Assembly: GCA_022560025.1 (NCBI GenBank)
Contig: JAFISE010000289.1
Location: 1 to 28,390, forward strand
Origin: Stagonosporopsis chrysanthemi
Taxonomy: Eukaryota; Ascomycota; Dothideomycetes; Pleosporales; Didymellaceae
Direction: 5' to 3'
DNA length: 28,390 nucleotides
Shown piece after piece: positions 21,511-28,390 of the stretch (position 1 is the stretch's first letter; the number at the start of each line of letters is the position of its first letter). Made by a program: the position numbers and the translations under genes. Under the pieces are notes generated by a model that was not told the origin of the DNA, did no database searches, and saw nothing but the letters and a program-made list of their open reading frames with translations.

Positions 21511-23110
21511 TAGTAAGGTTGCTAGCTTACAATGCTTCTGCTACAGCACCTTTACACTTAAAAGTAGGCACTAAGAGAGTAACAAAGAGGCAGGCACTAG
21601 TAAAAGTACTAGCAAGGCTATAGTAGTAGTAAAAGAAAAAAAAAAGAGCACAGTAAAAAAAAAAAAGTATATTAAATAAAAAAGATATAATAAAGCTACA
21701 GAATATAAAGATAATAGTAATAAGAGTAAGTAACTATAGTATACTAATTAATATTATTAAGTATCTTAGTATATACTTAATTAAAGTGTTCTAGTTACTT
21801 AGTATAATATAGCACTACTTTTTAGAGCTAGATAAAAAGTAAGCAAGGCTGTAGTAGAATTAGACAAGTAATATTAATCTAATAAAAAAGGCAAAGAAAT
21901 ATAAGTATAATAGTATTAATAGTATACTTAGTTAGTAAAACGTTAGGTTTTAATCTATAGAGCAAGAGCTAGCGCTGTATACAGTAATTAATAAGCAGAC
22001 ACTGCTTATTATTATACTACTAACTAGTAAAGGTAAAAGCTTACTGTTTAGTGCACTAGCTTATATAGACAATACTAAGGTAATAGTAGTTATAGTACTA
22101 TACTAAGCGCTTATTAAAGATCTAGTAGACTAGATATAAAAGTATAGTATTAACTATATAAAGTAAAAGTATAGTAAAAGCAGCCTAGCTACTATTATTA
22201 TAGTTAGTACAGACGCTGCAGAAGACACTATAAGTAATAGTAATTTCTTAAAGTATGCAAATATACTTAGTAGAAAGAGCTTACTATAGTAGGTAGTAAT
22301 TAATAAGTATTACTTTATTATTATATTAAGCAACTAGTAGCTAAAGCTAGCACTATTAAAAAATCTCTAGCTGCTGCTATGTCTAATTATGCTGCTTACA
22401 GCAATGCTCTTACTAGTAAGAAAAAGCAAGCTAGTAATAAGTATGCTGCTTTTATATACAATATATATCTAGGCAAGTACTGTACAGCTAAATATACAGT
22501 ACTATATATTATAGTACAAGTATAGCAAGGTATAAAAAACAGCGCTAGCAATATATTAATAATAGCAGCAGCTACTGCTTAATAAAAGAGAAAAAAAAGT
22601 AGTATACTATTATAGTAAGCAGCAGTGCAAAGAGCTAGCTAAGGCACTTAGGTGCACATACTATTACGCTAGCAACTTAGAGTAAGCAGAGTAACTAAAG
22701 CAGTAGCTTAAGGACAAAAGGCTAATTGTAGCTATGTTAGTACTAGGCACAAGAGTTAACTTTCTAGAGATTATATGTATACTGTATATAAAGATACTAT
22801 AGAGTATAATTAATTATATGCAGGAAAGTAAGCAAAGTAAGCAAGCTAGTAAGCAAGTAGATATAGTAGTACTAGTAAAGAAGAGCAAAGTAAAGCAGAC
22901 AATAAAGTAAAAGAGTAGCAACTTAAACGTGCAGGCAATAGAGATGTTTATTATTAGTAGTAGGTATTAATAAAAGCTAATAAGTAGCTACTTAGATAGT
23001 AAGCAGGTAGAGTATAACAACTTAGAGACAGCTAGGTACAACTAGTGCAGAAAAAGAGCTTAAAAGTAGTAGAACAAGTAGATAAAGGCAAGTGTAGAGT
23101 AGTAGCAAGT

Positions 23111-24880
23111 GTAAAAAGTACTAGATAAAGTGTAAAAAGAGTGCGTAGTGTGCTAGCTAATTAAAGCTAAGCTAAAAGTAAGAAAGTAGCAAAAGTATAT
23201 AGTAAAAGATTATAGTGTATATACAAGGCTTACAAGTAGAAAGCTAGATAGGTTTTAATAAAGTGTGTAAGATAGAAGCAAGAGTTATAGCTACTAGTAG
23301 TACTAAGTTAGCTAGAAGTACTGCGTAATAAGTAAAGATGCAATAGTAGTATATTAGTAGCTAAACGTAATTATACTACTTATAAAGGCAGCTGCAGAGT
23401 AAAAAAAGAAAAAGTAAATAATTTAATAGTATAAGTATAAAAAAAAGTTTAGTAAAGAGTAGAAAAAGTATATAAAGTAGCTAGGTAGGCAGTATTAAGT
23501 ATAAGTTTAAAGCAAGTACTTTAGTAATATAATAGTTATTACTGTTTAAGTAGTATTGTTTTGCAAAAAGTATAGCTAAAAAAAGAAATAAAAACAGTAG
23601 CAGTATAAGAGAATAGAAAAATATTTAGTTAATTTAATATTATTACTCTAAGTATAATTAAGCTTCTAGACAGGCCTGTACAGCTAATAGAAGAGCTAAG
23701 AAAGCTGCTTAATAGTGCACAGTGCAAGACATATAGCTAGATTACAATTAATAAAGATAAAATATACAAGCACTACAAGTAGCAACTAACATACTAAGGC
23801 TAGAGATTAACAGTAACAAGATCTAGGCTGTACTGTTTACTAGCTTACAGAACACAAAGAAGATATATAATATAGTATAAGTAAGTAGGTATATAGGCTG
23901 TAAAAAGTAGCTAAGTAATATAGTCTTTGTTTAAGGCACTATATACAGCCTATAAAGCTAGCAGCTAAGGTTATACTAAGCTAAAGAGACTAAAAGTTGT
24001 GTCTGCAAGCTTATTAAAGGCAACAGCTATATAAAAGTTATTATAAACTACAAGATAGATAGCAACTATATATAATAAGGCTGTAAGCTAAGTAAAAAGC
24101 TATATAACTATTGCTAGCAGTATAAAGTAAGTAAGTATAAAGAAGTTATTACAGCTATAGATATAAAAAAAGTAGATATAAAAAGAGCTAAGTTTAAGGC
24201 ATAGCTATAAGTATATAGAAAGTTAAGTTAGCACAAGAAAGAGCAAGAAGTATATAAGTAGTAAGAAGTAGAAAAGCTAAAAAAAATACTAAAGTTATAA
24301 AAAGAGTACTGCTAGTAGTATTAAGTAAAAGAGTACAGAGATATAGACTAGCACTAGCTTACTTACTATAATTAGCTGTAAGCAGAAAAAGTTAAGGAGA
24401 GAGTTAAGCTAACTGTATAGATAATTAAGAACTAGAAGCTGTAAGCTGACTTTAGCTGCTGCTTTAAATACAGCGTCCTTTAGCTAATCTACAACAGCTT
24501 TAAGCTAGACGCTAGCAGCTAGTAAAAGAACATAGCTATACACTACTAGTTTATAGGTGTACTTGTTATATTAATTATATATATATAGACAGTATAAAAG
24601 AATATATTTTATAACTAGATACAGTAATATATATAGGCAGAGGGCGTTGCAGTAAGTAGCTAGGTAGCGTACGTAGAGGTACTTATATAAATAAGGTAGT
24701 AAGTGTAGTAAAGTAGTATCTAAAGTAATAAGATAAGCAGAGTGTTTATACTGTTTATATTATACGTTAAAAGCAAGGTATAAAAACAGCAGTTTATAGT
24801 ATATATTAAGGTTGTATATTAAGACTATATATATATATTTAAGATACAGAAGTTTGTGTATACAACTATAAAACTCTAAT
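23111..24880 (+). pseudogene. Unassigned coding relic(s) downstream of the second RecQ relic
   Basis: The first part (23111-23400) probably continues the C-terminus of the RecQ relic: CVVCQLIKAKLKVRKQQKYI near 23140. From about 23890 to 24880 a different frame reads through for about 300 codons: GCKLSKKLYNYCQQYKVSKY near 24080, a charged, coiled-coil-like VYRKLSQHKKEQEVYKQQEV near 24210, KLQADFSCCFKYSVLQLIYN near 24435, and hydrophobic GVLVILIIYIQTVQKNIFYN near 24555. The charged-then-hydrophobic order is protein-like, but I cannot name a family. Between 23420 and 23890 the text is weaker. Confidence 0.35.
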
Positions 24881-24884
24881 TATT

Positions 24885-25810
24885 AAAAGTAACTACTAAT
24901 AGTGTATTACAGGCTAAAAGCATTAGTAAAGCAACTAGATTGTTATATATATTATACAGATGCAGTAAGCAAGGCAAGTATACTAGTAGATAATTTATAA
25001 AAGCTGTACAGCAGAGTTAGGTTTAGGCCTAGACGCAAGTTAGAGTAGAGTTAGAGCAACTACTAATAGTGTATTACAAGCTAAAGCGCAGCAGTGTTAG
25101 ACTAGAGTAGAAGTAGAAAGAGTGCAATTTAAAGTATAATATACTAACTTAAGCTAGTCTCTTAACTTAAGTAAGCTTTTAATCTAAGTAAGCTCTTAAC
25201 TTAAGTAAGCTCTTAACTTAAGTAAGCTCTTAACCTAAGTAAGCTTCTAATCTAAGTAAGCTTACAACTTAAGTAAGCCCCTAATCTAAGTAAGCTCCTA
25301 ACCTAAGTAAGCCCCTAACCTAAGTAAGCTCTTAATCTAAGCTAGTCCTCTAGACACAGTAATAGTAAGAAAAAAAATTGTCTGTTTATAATTTATAAAA
25401 GCTGTATAACAGAGTTGGTTTTAAGCCTAGATACAAGTTAAAGTAGAGTTAAAGCAACTACTAATAGTGTATTATAGGCTAAAGGGCAGCAGTGTTAAGC
25501 TAGAGCAGAGGTAGAGAGAGTGTAATTTAAAGTGCAATACGCTAACTAAAGCTAGTCCTTTAACCTAAGTAAGCCCCTAATCTAAAGAGTCTCTTAACCT
25601 AAGAAGTCTCTTAATCTAAGTATTAAGCTAAGTTAAGTTTAGGCTAGAACACAAGTTAAGGTAAAGTTAAGGCAACTACTAATAGTGTATTATAAGCTAA
25701 AAGGCAGTAGTGTTAAGCTAGAGTAAAAGTAGAGAAAGTGTAATTTAAAGCACAATATACTAACTTAAGCTAGTCTCTTAAGCTAGTCTCTTAACCTAAG
25801 CTAGTCTTTT
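24885..25810 (+). repeat. Compound repeat array: about 150-170-bp units alternating with a 17-bp minisatellite
   Basis: A unit marked by AACTACTAATAGTGTATTA occurs at 24891 (partial), 25058, 25456 and 25674. The three fuller copies begin with TTTATAAAAGCTGT or GTTAGGTTTAGGCC-like text and end with GTGCAATTTAAAG...CTAACTTAAGCTAGTC. Each is followed by a stretch of 17-bp minisatellite, longest after the second marker and short after the third and fourth. Differences between copies are largely transitions. The array runs directly into the second helicase copy at 25808 and is absent in front of the first copy (15420). Confidence 0.8.
25160..25346 (+). repeat. 17-bp minisatellite, about 11 units, telomere-like core
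   Basis: Ten full units, starting at 25160 and then every 17 bp to 25329, plus one partial unit. The least mutated unit (25313-25329) is CCCTAACCTAAGTAAGC; others carry C-to-T changes such as TCTTAACTTAAGTAAGC. The first eleven bases equal the C-strand telomere repeat CCCTAA followed by CCTAA. Further fragments occur near 25559-25622 and 25768-25806. Confidence 0.88.
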
Positions 25811-28390
25811 ATTTTAGAGCTGCAACTAGAGTTAAGGCTAAGTCTAGTTAACATCTAGTTCTAAGATATTTAGGTCTCTGCGTAATTATTATTATATAGG
25901 CTAACTCTAGTTATCTTTAGAGGTTAGTCTAGTTACATACCTGTAAGCTAAATTGCCTAAAAATTTAGTATATAAATTAGTACACTAAGCTGTATATTAT
26001 AGCCTATTTTTAGCTTTACAGCTTATATAGTTAATAAGGTTAGAGTTTTATATTTAAGGTTAAAGTAAAGTTTATAAGGTTGCAACAGCCTTACAACTAG
26101 GTTTAGAAGCGTTTTAAAGTATTCTAAGATAATAACTATATAAAAAGATATATCTACTATATAATATATAGTATAAAGTCTATAGTTGCTATTAGTAGTA
26201 TACAACTATATCTAATTATATAACAGCTACTATAATAAAAAGTAGTATTATAAGTAAGTATTTTAAGTATTTAGTAGAGTATATATTAGCAGTATATAAA
26301 GAGTATAGATATAAAGTATTACCTAGCTAGATTAAAAGCTATCTACAAGGTATACACTGCATAAGCTATAAGTACACTAACGCAATAGTAGACAAAGTGC
26401 GCAGCTAGGCTAGGTTAATTAACTACACTAGCTAGTTAGAGGTACCTAGCTAGATAATTAAGCTGTTAGAATAGCTACTAGTGTATGCAGATAGGTTAAT
26501 ATATTAAATAGAGCCTAACAGTTGCTACTAGATATTCTAAAGTACAAAGACAATAAAGAAATATTAGTAAAAGACTTACAACTAGTTACTAGTAAAAAAA
26601 AGTAGACACTTAACTTATATATAGTAAAAAAGCATCTAAGATTGTATTAGCTAAAACTATAAAATAGTACACTGCTAGTAGTTAATAGTACAAAGCTAAG
26701 AGTTGCAGTACTTTAAGGTCTACTAGCTAGGCAATAATAGCCTAGAGGCAGTACTTATTAACAGCAACGCAGTATAGGTGCAAGTAAGTAAGTAAATAGC
26801 TAAGGCATAGGCAAATATAGAAATATAGGCGCAGAATACTATCTAAGCAGGCAAGAAAGACAAAGTTAACTTGTAGCTAGAGTAGACGTAGTAGCTGCTG
26901 TATTTAGTTAGTATAAAGAGGCTAGAGCTGTTAGCGTATATTAAAGAGCCTATAGCTAATTCTAATCTTAGGCAAAAGTAGTAGGCTAAGCCTATAAAGG
27001 CAGCAATATAAGTAGTAATAAAGAAATTAGCACAGTTTAGTTAAGTATTTATTATCTACTATATTAGCATATTTATGTAGTTAAAAGCAATCTGCACAAA
27101 AAAGCACTAGACGCAGTTTTAGCTATTATAGCTGTATATAGATAAAAAGTTAATTAGTAACTATATATAGCTATAGTAGTAGATATTAATATTTTTTATA
27201 CAAATATAATAAGAGTATATATAAAAAAGTCTAGTGTATTGTTTTACTTAGTAGCAGCGCAAAGTATAAAAAGTGTTAGTTAAAGTAGTAGAAAAAAGTA
27301 TTAAAAGAGAGTAAGACAAAAAAAAAAAAGAAGAGAAAAAAGTAGAAGCTAAAGATAAAGAAGACAAAACTATAGTAGATATTAACAAAGCTATTAACAA
27401 AATAAAGACAAGCACAGCTAAGCTAACTACTAATACTATTAGCAAGCCTAAAAAGTTATTAAGCATCTAAAAAGTATATTTAGAGTTTTATATTATATTA
27501 ATAAGCTAAAAGATTACTTATAAAAAGTATAACAGTATGTTAGTATATATATTAGCTGTATTAAGCATAAAAAAAGATAGTTAGAAAGGCACTAAGTAGT
27601 ATTTACTTATTTTATTAGCTGCTATTAAGATAGTATAGTTTATAGTTGTGTAGAAAGTATTGTAAATATTAGGCCTGTTAGACAATAATAAGTTTAACAG
27701 TAATAGTACGTACAAGAGTAATAGCAGCAGTAACTTGCTTTAATAGTAGTATAAAAGGTATTTATAGTTTATACAAGAGATAATAGACTAGTTTATAGTA
27801 TATAGTAGCTATAGCTTAATACAGTAGATGTTAGATTTATAAATATATAAGCTAAAGATCTATTATAATATAATATTATATAGGTATATTAAGTAGGTTA
27901 AAAGAAACAAGTTGTTGTATAAAGACTTGCAGTTTAGTATATTATAGTTCTATAGTATAGTACACAGATTAGTAATAAAGAGCTAGTAGCTAATAATAGA
28001 CAAGTTATTGTTTAGTAGCAAGACTACAAAGCCTATTCCTAGCATACTGTAAGACAGTTTGCACAACAACCTAACTAATAAGCAGCCTAGGTAGAATTTT
28101 TTAAAGAACTAGCAGACTTATATACCTATTAACAGTAAAAAGTAGTTATTGTAGTAAGTAAAGCAAGACACTACTATTAGAGATAGGTTTATAAAGTAGA
28201 AGACTTAATTAGGTATTAACACGTATAAAGTTAAGTAGTATATAGATAGAGTAGTAGTATTTAAAAAGAAGTTAGCTATATTAATATACATAGCATATAA
28301 GCAGCTAGTAAAGTAGCTAGAGCTAGGTAGTGTTTAATATAGTAATACTATTAAAGAAAGCTACTATAATATATTTATTAAAGATAGTAT
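25808..28390 (+). pseudogene. DUF3505/RecQ-type helicase relic, second copy, cut by the window end
   Basis: Copy 2 of the segment at 15420-18002, same orientation. The DUF3505-like block (YILAVYKEYRYKVLPS) lies at about 26277-26380. The PWLxRTxW-like linker is near 26870, and the pre-helicase middle region runs to the end. The RecQ motifs would lie beyond 28390. RIP stops are as dense as in copy 1, but individual sites differ: each copy keeps some C/G that the other has lost, so together they preserve more of the ancestral sequence than either alone. No net insertion or deletion separates the copies over 2,583 bp. Confidence 0.85.

Larger units (their letters stand above)
20639..23110 (+). 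pseudogene. Second type of RecQ-like helicase relic, RIP-mutated
   Basis: Starts with the segment shared with 13427-13895, followed by ISLDKLELLIVEFIQEQEVA (about 21195-21250). The helicase core then reads LYTVINKQTLLIIILLTSKG (about 21972-22030) with motif I LTSKGKSLLF (22019-22048; ancestral PTGGGKS), IVVIVLYQALIKDLVD, motif II INKYYFIII (22299-22325; ancestral IDECHFI), and motif III LLTAMLLLV (about 22391-22417; ancestral LTATLPP). After a one-frame shift in the A-rich run near 22560-22600 it continues YYYSK.QCKELAKALRCTYYYAS, LIVAMLVLGTRVNF (ancestral LIVATSALGTGVDF) near 22730-22770 and a C-terminal EMFIISSRY.Q block. Motif details differ from the 15780-20640 relic, so it is a distinct paralogue. 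Compared with the relic at 12880-15030 it seems to lack the middle region, so it may be internally deleted. Confidence 0.75.
3815..28390. other. RIP-degraded AT-rich tract (AT isochore)
   Basis: From about 3815 the sequence changes to a TAG/CTA/TTA-rich vocabulary and stays so to the window end. Stops are dense in all frames, yet reading TAG/TAA as former Gln, Trp or Arg codons gives long recognisable proteins. Duplicated segments inside differ almost only by transitions. YCR and YGR trinucleotides are almost gone. These properties together match repeat-induced point mutation of ascomycetes. The tract is probably heterochromatic, an inference from the same signature in other fungi. Confidence 0.93.

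Noticed and set aside
25160..25346. CRISPR-like array (regular short repeats)
   Set aside because: Units are directly adjacent with no unique spacers, and the context is eukaryotic. It is a minisatellite.
26023..26205. Minus-strand 60-codon frame in helicase copy 2
   Set aside because: It lies antisense to the leader and DUF3505 region of the plus-strand relic and is not kept open in copy 1.
27248..27466. Minus-strand 72-codon hydrophobic frame
   Set aside because: Mirror image of the Lys-rich linker in helicase copy 2; not conserved as an open frame in copy 1.
3815..28390. Reassigned stop codons (TAG/TAA as Gln) as in some ciliates or mitochondria
   Set aside because: The flanking host gene uses the standard code, stops also replace Trp and Arg sites, conserved helicase residues are lost by the same transitions, and repeat copies differ by C/T changes. 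RIP explains all of this.
3815..28390. Mitochondrial insert or bacterial AT-rich DNA
   Set aside because: No mitochondrial genes, rRNA or tRNA were recognised, and the read-through proteins are fungal transposon and helicase families.
3815..28390. Starship-type giant transposon
   Set aside because: I saw no DUF3435 tyrosine recombinase text at the tract edge. The unassigned relic at 23111-24880 is not recognisably of that family.

Overview
The window looks like filamentous ascomycete (Pezizomycotina) DNA; Dothideomycetes/Pleosporales is my guess rather than a demonstration. It has two sharply different compartments. Bases 1 to about 3,815 have ordinary base composition and carry one intact gene, a minus-strand HhH-GPD (endonuclease III-like) DNA glycosylase at 1041-2045. 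The left edge holds a broken gene remnant. A roughly 1 kb element with 200-bp inverted arms (2811-3856) closes this compartment on the right.

From about 3,815 to the end, some 24.5 kb is AT-rich and has no long open reading frame. Reading frames are interrupted by TAG and TAA where Gln, Trp or Arg codons would be expected. Paired repeats inside the tract differ almost only by C/T and G/A transitions. This is the signature of repeat-induced point mutation (RIP), the sexual-cycle process that mutates duplicated DNA in ascomycetes. YCR trinucleotides (TCA, CCA, TCG, CCG) and their complements, including TGA and TGG, are almost absent, while ACA and GCA survive and vary between copies.

Reading through the RIP stops reveals a graveyard of mobile elements. 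In order: a Ty1/copia-type gag relic (about 4000-5130, +); a hAT-family transposase relic (about 5290-7860, -); an unassigned minus-strand relic (about 7950-9370); a possible copia pol fragment (about 10010-10540, +); a 4,617-bp element bounded by 119-bp inverted repeats (10804-15420), which contains a CCHC gag-like relic (-) and the front part of a large helicase-type relic (+); a nearly full-length relic of a DUF3505-plus-RecQ-helicase gene (about 15780-20640, +); a second type of RecQ relic (about 20639-23100, +); an unassigned stretch to 24,880; a compound repeat array with a 17-bp minisatellite containing CCCTAACCTAA (about 24885-25810); and a second copy of the DUF3505/RecQ gene (25808 to the window end, +), collinear with the first copy at a constant offset of 10,388 bp.

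Several large RecQ-type relics beside a telomere-like minisatellite resemble the telomere-linked helicase regions known at fungal chromosome ends. A subtelomeric or former subtelomeric origin is therefore my main inference. No gene in the AT-rich tract can encode an intact protein as it stands. The only confidently functional gene is the DNA glycosylase.
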